A stretch of DNA of 64,000 nt, from assembly GCA_015227615.1 (NCBI GenBank), contig JAALGZ010000033.1:124001-188000 (forward strand). Direction: 5' to 3'. This stretch comes from Labyrinthula sp. Ha. Taxonomy: Eukaryota > Sar > Bigyra > Labyrinthulida > Labyrinthulaceae. Positions 1-10,634 of this stretch are shown piece by piece. Each line of letters opens with the position of its first letter. The stretch's first letter is position 1. The position numbers and the translations under genes are program-made. The notes beneath the pieces were generated by a model. That model was given only the letters and a program-made list of their open reading frames with translations, was not told where the DNA came from and ran no database searches.

Positions 1-1057
1 CGGGTGGTAACAACAGTAACTTGTTTTAGTAGGAGGTGAGATCCAACGTTGTTATTCTCAATTGTAAAGAATTGAAAAAAATATGTCTCTGTCCATTAGA
101 TATATATGTTAGAGTTTAAAGCCTAAACGCAAGAGAGTTTTTAGTAAAAATACTATAATGTGAATAACTGGAATGAAACCTAAGGTTTGCATTAATGAGT
201 TGATGACTTAAATATAACAACAAAAGCAAAATTTTTTATGAAAAACGAACATAATTAGAGATTTACTGGTAGTTGCTTTCTGGGCGGCGTATAGGAATCG
301 ACTATAATTGGAAAATAATGAGGGAATAATTGTTCTTGGTACTATAACTAAACTCTCTTTTTGTGATCGATCTCTCATACTTAGCTGGGTTAGACTCATC
401 TTTGCTGCTTCGTTTTCTTATCTTTCAACCGCTATTCAACATGCCAAACTAGCACAATGTGTTCTTTGTGTAAGGTCTTAAATAAAATTCCATATTTCTT
501 ACCATATAAAGTTTCTCTTATATCAAATCCTAGGTTTTCTCAGCCTTTTCACAGTTTAGAGCTATGATAATTGAAGACAACAAGTCTAATTTTGTGAAGA
601 TTGCATTATGTGCTGCGTAGATTTTAACCTGGAGCAGATAAATGAAGAATTTCATTCTGTCGCTGCATTGTAACTCTTTTTTTATAGGTGCTTTTCATAT
701 TGTCACTTATCTCTTTGATTTTTTTGAGTATAGAATTGGAGGACAATACACTTGTCTGTAACTATTATGAACTAATCAGATTCTATGGATATTTAGTTTT
801 CGCCCTCAAGGAAAAGCACTTCCAACTTGACTTCCATAAAGTATCAATTCAATTATTCGTGAAGAATTTCACGTTGAAATGACAGGAAAGAAAAGTTTAG
901 GATTTACTTTTGTATTTGTGCCAAAAGAGAAATCACAGAAAAAGATACACAAGCTTGAATATTATATATTGAATTCTTGAGAAATACATAAGTCAGACCA
1001 GGTAATAATTATGAATTTCTGAGAAAAACACTTAACATACTTTAATTCAATATAAAA

Positions 1058-1204
1058 ATGCCGAAAGAGCGACTTTTAGCAGGTACTACAAAAGCCGGTC
1101 AAGCATTTAGCATTAGGCAGATTCATCTAATGAATGTAACAGAGAGAGGAAACAAGAAATTTGGATACGGGTATATTGTCTCCAATAGTGTGTGGGACTG
1201 CTAG
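1058..1204 (+). pseudogene. Possible relic coding patch, unrecognised
   Basis: An ATG-initiated frame of 48 codons begins with MPKERLLAGTTKAGQ and has protein-like composition. The same frame stays protein-like past its stop for about another 150 nt, interrupted by stops. This looks like the eroded remains of a gene or mobile-element protein. I do not recognise the family, and chance cannot be excluded in so short a stretch. Confidence 0.2.
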
Positions 1205-2292
1205 GTACAAAACCTGGGATAATTTGTTGAACAATTAACCAATAGAACAATAGATTCTAAGAAATACGAAAGATTAATCAACTGACATGATGTCGAGGCA
1301 TATGAAGCGAAATCGCTTGGCGAAATTTTATATAAGTTAGCTCAGTTTTCAATAGCTAGACACAGAGCCGATCCTTTATGTCTAAGTTGTATTTTGAGAA
1401 TGTAACACAGATTTTTATATTTCAACACCTCAAGCCCATACACTGAGGCATTCTTTATGGAAATAACCTTTGTCATTGAGACTTTCAAGCTAGAATCAAT
1501 ATATTAGATTAAAAGTATATCATACTCTGGATTCGCATTATATTATGTATTGGTTCATTGAATTTATGCTAAGTTTATTTCACAATAATTCTATGCAATA
1601 ATTACAGGGATATAATATTGGTGTTCTAGTTCATGGGTAACTTTAATGGAATTACCTGTAACAAACATGCATAAATCACTGGGTGAAAAAGTAGTTTTAA
1701 AAGAGCCGGGGCTTAGTTCAGATATTTCTCTTCATTCAAATATATAGCCAAGTAGATAAAGTCTTCTAATCATAGGATAAAATTGACGCAACACCTTTTC
1801 CTTAAAATCTTCAATCATTTTCACAAAGCAAGAATACCACAACCGGCACTGGTAGTTGGATAACAGTAAGAATTGAGAATTATTTCCTTAGAAACCTCAT
1901 CACATAGCACCCATATAATCTATAAGAGCGTATTAATGTTCACAAAGAGTTTCAAAGCCAAGCTTTGGAACAAATAAAGCTTAAGAAATATTTAAAGCCA
2001 TGCAGAATCCAATTCTTAAGATTAAGAACCCTAATAGTTATGAATACAGCTTTGGATAGTACTGTTAAACAAATAAAAGCGAGATAATTGTTTTTTCCTC
2101 CAAAATGCTAGTTACATTTAATGCAAAGTAAGGTTAAAGGTGGGCCACATTTTGTTTGGTATTGACAATGATTCAACTGAGTGTGATCCCCAGAAATGCT
2201 AAAAAATTCAAAATCGGAATAAAAGAATAATGGCTTTAAGTATAATTTTTAAAAACACTTTAACTAAAAGAATACTCAGTATGCCGGCTCCT

Positions 2293-2514
2293 TTATATGT
2301 TGTGTTCGTTAGAGAACATGATCACTAACATTAAATACCTCATACCTATGTTGCACGATTGCTTTGTCATTTGGAAAGTCGATGAAGAACTAATAAGCAC
2401 ATAAATAGCGTTGCTACTTACTTCAATATAGGTCAGATGATTAATGCCAACGACATGGCACTTAAAATAGTGACATATGGCTTGTCGCACTTCAGGAAAA
2501 ATCGACTTTTTCAT
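2293..2514 (-). pseudogene. Possible relic coding patch, unrecognised
   Basis: An open minus-strand frame of 73 codons starts MKKSIFPEVRQAICHYF and has balanced, non-AT-skewed amino-acid content. Protein-like sequence seems to continue just upstream (about 2515-2600, minus) in another frame, which suggests a decayed gene rather than a short intact one. No domain is recognised. Confidence 0.2.
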
Positions 2515-3405
2515 TATATTTTGATGCGAGGCTGCAAAAGTTTCTGAACGGTAGGGTCAAAGGACATTTCCACTTTATGATACCCATATTCGGAAAAGAA
2601 TTTTAATCATAGTTGGTATCAGCCATAGCCCGCAAAGAGATTTACCGCAAAAGGCTGACTCCATGCGGATTGAAATTGTTCTATTCATGTCAAGGCCCTC
2701 GCACAATCAGATCACTGTAATCGCGTTCCGTTAATGCAAGGAAGAATGAGGATATATCAACAAAGGGAAATAAACAACTAAGAAACACCTCTGGGACCAA
2801 AAGTTGTGTCATCCTTGGTGGCTGGAGGCAATTCCAGCTATGGATGAGTATGTTTTTCAAGTCTTTCACTCAGGTTAACACATTTTCAACCTTGTTCGGA
2901 AAACACAACTTTTCAGCCATCTCTGCGACAAAAATCTGTTGAACTTGTGCCTCCTGTTGTATGACCAAGATTAAATAGGGATATCTAACTGCAATAGCCC
3001 TTTGTCCCAGAATAAACTTCTTCCTACTAACGAGCTACCATAAGTTTCACTTGCTTAGGTGTAAAGAACAAAGTTAGCATATGTCACCCAATGAAAGAGA
3101 TTTAGTGTCGTGTAGATACCTATACTTCCTCTATGAATAGCCCTAAATCTTAAAAGTTTTCCTTCGTTTCCAACAAAAGGAATAAAATGAAAATATCAAA
3201 TGGGGCTCCTAATATTATCTTTTGTAAATTACAACTTGCTACTTTATAATTGCGTTGTGCTCATTGTTTCATCTTTTAACCCCGAGAAAACCATATAATA
3301 TGGGCCATATCGCCATTCTGAATATCTCTTGTAGACGAAGAAAGGAAACTGGGCCACTTGGCCCGTGTAAAATAGATAAACAGCTGTTCCGAAAATAAAA
3401 GGCAG

Positions 3406-5095
3406 ATGGGTTTTGTAAACAAAGTATTCGAAGAAAACGGAATATTTTTTTCATGTCTGGGTGCTCAAGGCGATCGACAGTCTATGGAAGATGCATTTTC
3501 ACATCTTATAACATCCCCTGAACCCTCCACCCCTCCAGTTTACATATTCTCAGTATTCGTAAATACAGTTTTTCACTTTACTTTTATAGGATGGACACGG
3601 CGGATCTAATTGTTCCAAGTTTTGCAAGGAAACTGTTCCACGAGTTTTGGCATCACATCCAGATTTAAGATCTGATCCTCGCAAGGCTCTGCGAGAGACT
3701 TTCTTGCAAGTTGATGCGCAGTACTTGAAGCTTGCGGAAGCATACGAGGATCTAGATGATGGATCAACAGCAACTGTTCTACTGCTTCAAATGATGCCCT
3801 TTAAAAAGAATAAACCTGACAGATTGAAATATTATCTTGCTTGTGCTGGAGATTCACGTGCTGTGCTGGTTAAGAAGAAGGCAGTTGAGCAACTTTCGCG
3901 AGATCACTCTGCAGAACTAGAAGATGAAAGACAAAGGATATTGAAATGTGGAGGTGAAGTGAGCCAGGATGAGTATGGGGCAAGAGTCGTCTCTGAGTTT
4001 GTGGGCGAGTTGAGTGTTACTCGTGCTGTGGGGGATTTGGAGTTTAAGAATTTAGGAGTCATTGCAGAACCTGAGATTAACGAAGGCTGGGTAGATGAAT
4101 CCAAAGATTTGTTTTTTGTCCTAGCAAGTGATGGTTTGTGGGGTCAGGTTAATAATGATGAATGTGGTGAAATCTTGAAAAAAGAGAATAAAAAAAGAAA
4201 AGGAAAGAAAACAAGATTTTCTATAGTAGGACCCCCTGGAGAGGTTGAAAAGAATGATAAAAAGGGATTCACCTTGGAAAGGAAAATCTTAAGTTTAACA
4301 CAGTTGGCGAAGCAAAGAGATAATGAGCAGAGTGAGTTAATGGATCAAGAAAGGAGTTGTGATAACATCACAATCTGTGTAGTTGATGTGAAATTGCTTA
4401 ACGAAGAAGTAAAAAAGTTTCAGTATAAATCAACTGCTTTTGAAAAGGATGCTGATCAAAAAAAGTTAGAAGACGAAAGAAAGAGAAAAGAGCGCTTAGC
4501 TAAGGTAGAGCGAAGAAAGACACTGACCGTCTTGGGATTAAACCCACATGGAGATATGGCAGGGGTACTTTTATGGAAAAGACCCATTAGAAGTGCATTA
4601 TGGTTTGTTATTGGATGCTTGGTGTATTTTTTGCTTCAAATTGGGAATTATTCCGTAATGACGTTGGTGTCTTACCTGCTGGCTGCTCAATTAGTAGTTA
4701 ATCTAGTTATGGTTAGGTTTTCCAATTTATTTGAACCAATTACAAGACAAGGAATGGATAACTTTAACGCCGTGGAGTTTATAAAAGAAGGGACTTTTTT
4801 CACAGATGACTTCATAGACAAGGTTTGCCTTCAAGTTAGTATATATTCTGCTAACTATCTATCGAAATGGAGGAAAATTGTGTATGAAGTTCATCCTGAT
4901 CGTTTACTGAAAACTATGAGAAATATAACATACTTATTTACACCTATTAATCTTCCTGAGTTATTTTTTATAGGCTTCTTAAGTAGTTTTAGCCTATTAG
5001 CAACTTATGACAGAAACCGTGCTGTTTTAGATAGGATCTACAATAAGTTTTGGTTGGCCGTTTATAAAGTTATGTACAAACTTGGAATAAAGTAA
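3406..5095 (+). CDS. PP2C protein phosphatase fused to a reticulon domain
   Basis: Two exons (3406-3558 and 3590-5095) joined across a 31-nt intron give a 552-residue protein. Residues about 15-320 are a PP2C (PPM-type) Ser/Thr phosphatase: the GDRQSMED motif (22-29), FDGHGG (51-56, assembled across the splice), DDGSTATV, LACAGDSRAVL, the TRAVGD motif, ASDGLW (230-235) and DNITI (309-313). The Mn/Mg-binding aspartates are all present, so it should be active. Residues about 325-365 are charged and probably coiled-coil. Residues about 375-552 match a reticulon homology domain: the signature GVLLWKRPIRSALWF, a long hydrophobic hairpin (to about 428), a roughly 70-residue polar loop and a second hairpin (about 497-524). 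Reticulons insert as wedges in tubular ER, so the phosphatase is predicted to face the cytosol on curved ER membrane. The start matches the usual PP2C N-terminus; Gly2 could be myristoylated. The fusion lies within one exon, so it is not a gene-model artefact. Confidence 0.85.
3559..3589 (+). other. 31-nt spliceosomal-type intron in the PP2C-reticulon gene
   Basis: The stretch begins GTAAAT and ends TTTTATAG. Removing it in phase 0 joins FSVF to DGHGG and restores the universal PP2C metal-binding motif; without removal the frame hits a stop shortly after. It is very short for a spliceosomal intron. No other interrupted gene is evident in the window. Confidence 0.85.
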
Positions 5096-5097
5096 AA

Positions 5098-5439
5098 ATG
5101 TACATTGGCCCCTGGCAGGAGTATAGACTAAGTCAAGCAATCTCTGAGAAGAGAGGTGTCAAGAAGAAAGCAAATAGACCTAAGGAGGGGAAGAAACCCA
5201 GACCTGCTGAGATCATAGCTCGTGGTAATGTTGAAGAAAAGAGTAGATCTATATGTGGAGATTCTGAGATAGAAGGAAATGCTGAAAAGCGTTTTAAAAC
5301 GCTACTGACTAATATTGTGAACCATAAGGCAGAATTTTTTCATTTTATTCGTAATGAAATGGCTTGTAAGAGCAAAGACGAAAAAACTGAGGAAGATATA
5401 AATGAAGTTAACTTATTGGCCTGGGTTGATAAATTGTAG
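5098..5439 (+). CDS. Small basic protein, starts 2 nt after the upstream stop
   Basis: A 113-residue ORF whose ATG lies two bases after the phosphatase TAA, in a different frame. It begins MYIGPWQEYRLSQAI; a GPWQEY-type N-terminal motif is, to my recollection, shared by many small uncharacterised protist proteins, but I cannot verify this. The rest is Lys/Glu-rich and probably helical, with a C-terminal segment about 60-113 of mixed charge. There is no signal peptide or membrane segment. As a separate gene its promoter and 5' UTR would lie inside the phosphatase coding region. Alternatives are a dicistronic transcript, or alternative splicing that appends this frame to the phosphatase: for example a weak GTTATG donor at 5069 with the CAG acceptor ending at 5118 is in phase. 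Function unknown. Confidence 0.55.
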   Translation: MYIGPWQEYRLSQAISEKRGVKKKANRPKEGKKPRPAEIIARGNVEEKSRSICGDSEIEGNAEKRFKTLLTNIVNHKAEFFHFIRNEMACKSKDEKTEEDINEVNLLAWVDKL

Positions 5440-5772
5440 TAGAATTCCTTGCGCGCAACTGAAGAGTATTTCATTGAGTACCTGTCTCAACGTAGATTTA
5501 AGTGGTTAATGAGATAGAACTTCGATTCTAAACTTTGCCACTCAAGAACAGGACACTCTTGAATTCTTAATATCACATCACGTTGAAAACCACCTTGCAA
5601 AGGTTAAATAAATCCATCCAATCTATGGCTACTTTAGCATATGGTTCTTTTGTTAATGATATGATAAAGTCAAATTGTGGTTTAAAAGAATAGTTCGCAT
5701 TTCTACAAAACAAACGGAAAATAAGTTTTTGTTTGTTAAACAGAAGTTCATGTACAGAAACCTGAGTTCAAG
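5440..5772. other. Short spacer
   Basis: AT-rich spacer between the small ORF and the first seven-helix gene. A 70-codon frame here (5675-5887) overlaps the start of the next gene in another frame and has no independent support. It presumably holds the 3' end of the upstream transcript and the promoter of the next gene, but no specific element is recognisable. Confidence 0.5.
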
Positions 5773-6816
5773 ATGGTTTGTGACCTACCTTTACTTGTGG
5801 ACTCTAATTTTTCTTGTACAAGAACACTCTTGGAGGAATTTCCTGAAACAGGTAAAGCAATTAAAGGTTTTCTACTCATTCATCTAATACCTTTACTGAT
5901 ATCAGTTCCATTTATCCTGTTTAAGCTGGTTTCAAAAAATAAGGACATGGTTATTTTTAAACTTATTTTGAATCCTCAAGATACTCTTAGTGATAAAGAA
6001 AAAAACTTTAAACAAAATATTAAGACTTTAGTTCTTGCATACTTGTGTATATTATGTTGTACTTACACTACCCTCTCCCTTCATTTTATTCAAGCAAGTT
6101 TCACTACTCTTGAAGGAAAAGTAGATAAATATTTGTTTTTCTTAAATGGAGTCTTTCAAATGTCATCACAATATTGTTTTTTTCCTACTCTAATTCAACT
6201 TTTAGATCTTTCATCCCTTGGCAGAAAAGAAGAATCTATAATAGATTTTTTATTAAAATTACACTCCCCTTACTTCATAGTATCATCTATATTTCTTTTA
6301 GTAGTTGTATGCTATACAAATATGGATATATATGATGCTACTGCTTTGTCAGGTTTACTTTATATTCCTCCTCTTATTGGTTTATTTTTTATGTTTTATA
6401 TCTTGACAGAAAAGGTAGTACAAAGACTAAAGGACTTAATTGAACAGGAGGCAGCTTATGGAGAAAGTCATAAATACTCAGTATTATTAAAAAAAATCAA
6501 GTTTTTTAGAAAAAGTAATGTAGTGCTAATTATGATAGGTTTTGTGGTTATCATAATTTTATTCTCTAGACACTTGTTGATGATTCCAGAACTTTATATT
6601 TTTACAGGGTTTTTTAATTTGAACCTTTGTAATGTTTCTTTTCCAACTGTGATTATATTCAGCAAGTATATATTACCAGAGAAAACAAATAAAATATTTA
6701 TGATTACAAAACCCTTTCTCAAAAGATCTTCAACTTCAAGCCGAACAAAAACTTCTCATGAACCTAAAGTAAACTTTGTTTCAATTGCACCAAGTGCACT
6801 TATTCATCCTAATTAA
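5773..6816 (+). CDS. Seven-transmembrane protein, tandem copy 1
   Basis: A 347-residue intronless gene. Seven hydrophobic helices are visible at about 30-52, 85-107, 119-144, 164-182, 190-212, 249-267 and 271-300. The N-terminus (about 29 residues) carries two cysteines and an N-F-S glycosylation sequon, and lacks a cleavable signal, fitting an outside or lumenal N-terminus and a cytosolic tail as in GPCR-like proteins. The loop between helices 5 and 6 is long and charged. The tail has a Ser/Thr-rich basic patch (KRSSTSSRTKTS) and ends with a motif, EPKVNFVSIAPSA, kept in the neighbouring paralog. No NPxxY, DRY or other class-defining GPCR motif is present, so the family is unassigned; TOM1/THH1-like or lineage-specific receptors are possibilities only. 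Being next to an identical-length paralog shows tandem duplication. Confidence 0.75.
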   Translation: MVCDLPLLVDSNFSCTRTLLEEFPETGKAIKGFLLIHLIPLLISVPFILFKLVSKNKDMVIFKLILNPQDTLSDKEKNFKQNIKTLVLAYLCILCCTYTTLSLHFIQASFTTLEGKVDKYLFFLNGVFQMSSQYCFFPTLIQLLDLSSLGRKEESIIDFLLKLHSPYFIVSSIFLLVVVCYTNMDIYDATALSGLLYIPPLIGLFFMFYILTEKVVQRLKDLIEQEAAYGESHKYSVLLKKIKFFRKSNVVLIMIGFVVIIILFSRHLLMIPELYIFTGFFNLNLCNVSFPTVIIFSKYILPEKTNKIFMITKPFLKRSSTSSRTKTSHEPKVNFVSIAPSALIHPN

Positions 6817-7357
6817 TATGTACAGGTAGTTATTTTAAAAATTCAAAACTAAAAACTTATGCCTCACCTTGTTATAAATTATGTAGCTTGTATGAATTAA
6901 TGATGAATAAAATAAAATTTAGAGAATACAACTATACTTATACTTGGCACAATGCGTTTGTAGAATAATAGATACCAATACTTATAACTGGCTCAACAAA
7001 AAGCTATAATTTTTTTCTATCCTCTACTTTCATGCAAAAGTAATATTATAAGAGATGAATATTTTTTTCAAGTGTATACTCATTGTCTCTAACCCATATT
7101 AAAAACTATCAAAAGCATGGGCAAAGATATTAGGTGAAAAATAGATCCCTGGATAATTTTTGCTTGTTCTATGCGGTAAAGCATAGCATACAACAAACTC
7201 CTTGTATCCTATATATTCTTTCTTATTCCTTTAATTTACTATTTGTGGATATGAATTTGATTCTTCTCTACGGCAAGCAAATCTAAACCTGGAAGTTAAC
7301 ATTAATTTTTTTTGCAGTTAAAACAAATCTGGAGAAGAAAATATCTTGAATATATAT
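6817..7357. other. Spacer between the tandem seven-helix genes
   Basis: About 540 bp of AT-rich sequence with no ORF of note. It separates two paralogs in head-to-tail order and must contain the terminator of the first and the promoter of the second. I see no conserved element shared with the spacer upstream of the first copy. Confidence 0.5.
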
Positions 7358-8401
7358 ATGAATTGTGAATTGCCCTTGCTATTGAACAGCACTTTGTCTT
7401 GCTCAAAAACACTACTTGAAGAATATCCAATAACAAGCCAAGTAATTAGACTTTTCTTTTTAGTTCACTTTATTCCTTTGCTCCTATCGATTCCATTTAT
7501 ACTATTCAAGTTCTTGCTCAAACATAAAGAAATGTTTACATTCAAAACTTTATTCTCCTCCAAATATATTCAAACTGAGAAAGAAAAGAATTTTAAACAT
7601 AACGTTAAGACTTTGATTTTTGGATACTTGTGTGTTTTATGCTCTTCATACACTGCAATCTCTCTTCATTTTCTCCATGAAAGTTTTAATACTATGAAGG
7701 GAAAATTTGACAGATATTCTTTATTTTTAATAGGAATTTTTCAAATGATCTCACAATATAGTTTTTTTCCTACATTAATTCAAATTCTGGATATTTCCTC
7801 TCTCAGTACAAGAGATGAGTCAATAATAAAGTTTTGCTTAAAAGCATTTCCACCTTATTTAAAATTTTCTTGTGTTCCTTTACTCTTGGTATTTTTCTTC
7901 ACCAAAATAGATATTTATACTGCAACTTCTCTCATTGCAGCTACATTTTTTCCTCCACTCTGTGGCTTATTCTATATGTTCTACATTCTAACACAAAGAG
8001 TTATTGATAGATTAAAAATATTGGTTGATCAAGAAAAAGCACATGGAGAAAGTATTAAATATAACACACTTTTAAAAAAAGTCAAGTTCTTTCGGAAAAC
8101 TAATGTAGGTTTTGTTATAGTTGGTTTCCTTATTAACACTATTGTAGTTTCAAGAAGATTACTGATGATTCCTCAGATTTTTATTCTGGCTGATTTTTAC
8201 GAAATTAATATCTGCAATGTTTCCATTCCAATTGTAGTTATATTTAGCAAATATATTTTGCCTGATAAAGCAACCAAAGCTTTAAATTTTTCCAGACCTT
8301 TCCAGAAAAGATCGTCAACATCTAAACAGAGCAAAAACTCCCAGGAACCCAAACCAAACTTTGTTTCTATCGGACCTAGTGCAGCTGTTTATCCTAGTTA
8401 G
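7358..8401 (+). CDS. Seven-transmembrane protein, tandem copy 2
   Basis: Paralog of the gene at 5773-6816. I start it at the ATG at 7358 rather than an in-frame TTG 12 nt upstream, because the protein then begins MNCELPLLLNSTLSC, aligning residue for residue with MVCDLPLLVDSNFSC, and both proteins come out at exactly 347 residues. All seven helices, the two N-terminal cysteines, an N-terminal glycosylation sequon (N-S-T), the charged loop before helix 6 (VKFFRKTNVG) and the tail (KRSSTSKQSKNSQEPKPNFVSIGPSA) are conserved. Identity is moderate, roughly half or more by eye, and no indels are needed, so the duplication is old and both copies are held under length and topology constraint. Ligand and function unknown. 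Confidence 0.75.
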   Translation: MNCELPLLLNSTLSCSKTLLEEYPITSQVIRLFFLVHFIPLLLSIPFILFKFLLKHKEMFTFKTLFSSKYIQTEKEKNFKHNVKTLIFGYLCVLCSSYTAISLHFLHESFNTMKGKFDRYSLFLIGIFQMISQYSFFPTLIQILDISSLSTRDESIIKFCLKAFPPYLKFSCVPLLLVFFFTKIDIYTATSLIAATFFPPLCGLFYMFYILTQRVIDRLKILVDQEKAHGESIKYNTLLKKVKFFRKTNVGFVIVGFLINTIVVSRRLLMIPQIFILADFYEINICNVSIPIVVIFSKYILPDKATKALNFSRPFQKRSSTSKQSKNSQEPKPNFVSIGPSAAVYPS

Positions 8402-10634
8402 ACTTCATTAAAAAAAATATAGTTTTATCATATTTTTAAATTACGGAAAGCTGTGTGGATAAAACTATTTTGTACTTTAACTATTATAAATTTTAAACTT
8501 GAAGAGTATTATAATTCTGTAGAAAGCCGTAACAAAATAAAATAAACATCAAGTTAAAGAAGTTTTTAATTAGAAAACTTTAAATATAATAGCATTTCGC
8601 TCAATTAATCTCAACGTTTAGAGTTTTATTGATAGTGTAGTTCGATATATATATATATAAGTCTTGCCTCTAGAGTACTTGTTCTTATCATTGTTAACGG
8701 TAACTATCGCAAATATATTTTGTGAAACGGTACTTATCAGCATTTCTATAAACACTTAATTGATGGTGGATTAGAAATATTGCCCTTAAGCGCAATAATT
8801 CTTTTAATATACTGTGGCCTAAAAAACTTTCCCGATTACTAAGCTCAAGTAACAATGTTGTTTACATTAGATCTCCCTCAATTTTGTGTTTACAATCTGA
8901 TAGTCACATATGAAACTAATGCAAAAAACATATTTAACAACTACTTTTTTTGAGTGTTAAGTAACCTAAGGCTCGTTTATATTTAGTTATTTTCAAGTCA
9001 ATCTGTATATTGCTTGAAATACATTGAATTTGTGGATCTTTTTTTCTCAGTGAACGTCTTGAGTATTCAACAAATCAGAAACAATTTCTGAAAGTTCTTG
9101 CAAACATCATTCAGTTCATACATAAGAGTTAGTGATAAAATATAAAAAATTCTATATAGGGTAGAAAATACAATAAGGATTCTATGTATACATTGTACAT
9201 CAACCAAAAACAATTATGAAAGAACTAGAACACTTCTGTAAGTTACAAGCTATAGCTCTTATATTGAAGTTAAGGCTCACACCAAAAAAATAATTTTGCT
9301 CTTTCAGTGCTACTAGGTAGTTACAACTTCATCGGCATTTTTTCCAAGAATGCAGTAGAATGACCACACAATCAAAATCACGTGCTCCTCAATTCAACAA
9401 AGTTAGTAATATAGGTTAAACTCATTCTTATGCTGTCTAGTTTAATTATTCATAGCATCAAAACAGTGTAAAGTATGAGAAAAACGCGATTACTGAAAAT
9501 AGCGCATAATGTATTTCTTAGTTTTTGTCACGAAATCTTCCCCAAATACAATATTATCACCCACAATGTGTTTCACATTAAAAAAACTTTCCAACCATGT
9601 ATTTTGTCAAGGTATTTGATAAGCATGAGCACTTTAAACCCTAAAAATGGCTAATTTAAGGGTCCTTTTCAATAAGTTTACAGATCTCTACAAAAACATA
9701 CATTAAAACATAACATAACAAAGAACAACTCTATAGTTGATCTGATTCTTCTCAGACTCTAGGTCATTTATCATACATAACTTTTTAAACTATTTATCAG
9801 GATGTTGCTTCTCTTTTTAATTGTAACTGAGCTAAACTTCACTCAGAAATGTCAAATGTTGAAAATCTGCTCATCAGAAAATATCAAATCACTCAGTTTT
9901 GCTATAATCCCCTAAATTCTTGTATTCGGTAGTCCTTAACAGCTAAAGAACAAGATCTGGAATCTTTAATTCTATGTCTTAGGAAATTTTTAATGCTTTT
10001 TTCAAGAAAAGACGATATTGGGCTGAAATGCAGTTCTTCTAAACATCAATCCGTATGATACCTCAAGAAATACTTGTCATGAGCCTGAACAGACCTTACC
10101 AGTCAAAACAACGGGCAAATATAGGTCTGGAAACAAGTTTAATTAAGAATTGAAGCATTCAGTATAGATATCCTAACAATGTAACATACCTCCACGAACT
10201 CAAGAGCTCCAAGTAGTGATTCTCTCAAACGTTAAATATTCCTGAATGGACGATACAGAGTATCAAAATAATTTGAACAATTTTTGATAGTTCGAGGCAA
10301 AGGTCATCATGGATTCCTCCGAGCCTTGTTGCAGGAAGTCCCACGAATTCCCTATCTAAACCTACCCTAGATATTTACTTTTATTTCTCTTGATATGGAA
10401 TCCAATTCCAAGTAGTGAACTTAACTTCTACGGGGGAAATTAGGAGAAAAGACATAAACCTTTTCTAGTAGCTTTTTCCAATGAGTTAGCATAGAAGCAC
10501 AGTATGTTTTAAGTTCTTATCGCTTTTGATATTTCAAGTTTCTGTCATTTCATCGAATTCTTAATTTTTAGATGTATGCTTTTTATACTTTAGCCAGAAT
10601 AAAACCTTCAAACGAGGATCTATAATGACATAAG
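8402..10634. other. Gene-poor AT-rich spacer
   Basis: No intact ORF, RNA gene or clear repeat apart from a short TA microsatellite near 8645-8660. Stops are frequent in all frames. I see nothing in it that I can support as a gene. Confidence 0.6.

Larger units (their letters stand above)
1..3405. other. Gene-poor AT-rich spacer with decayed coding patches
   Basis: No convincing intact gene is visible. The stretch is strongly AT-rich with dense stops in all frames. Two short patches read like former protein (listed separately at 1058-1204 plus and 2293-2514 minus). The rest shows no repeat, RNA gene or regulatory signal I can support. The last part leads into the phosphatase gene, whose start codon lies at 3406. 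Confidence 0.6.

Noticed and set aside
5092-5118. 27-nt GT..AG stretch as a tiny intron joining the phosphatase to the next ORF
   Set aside because: Removing it leaves the phosphatase in the wrong frame and meets a stop after three codons; it would also delete the motif-like start of the small protein.
8645-8660. TA dinucleotide run as a regulatory TATA element
   Set aside because: Short microsatellite in an AT-rich spacer with no gene starting nearby.
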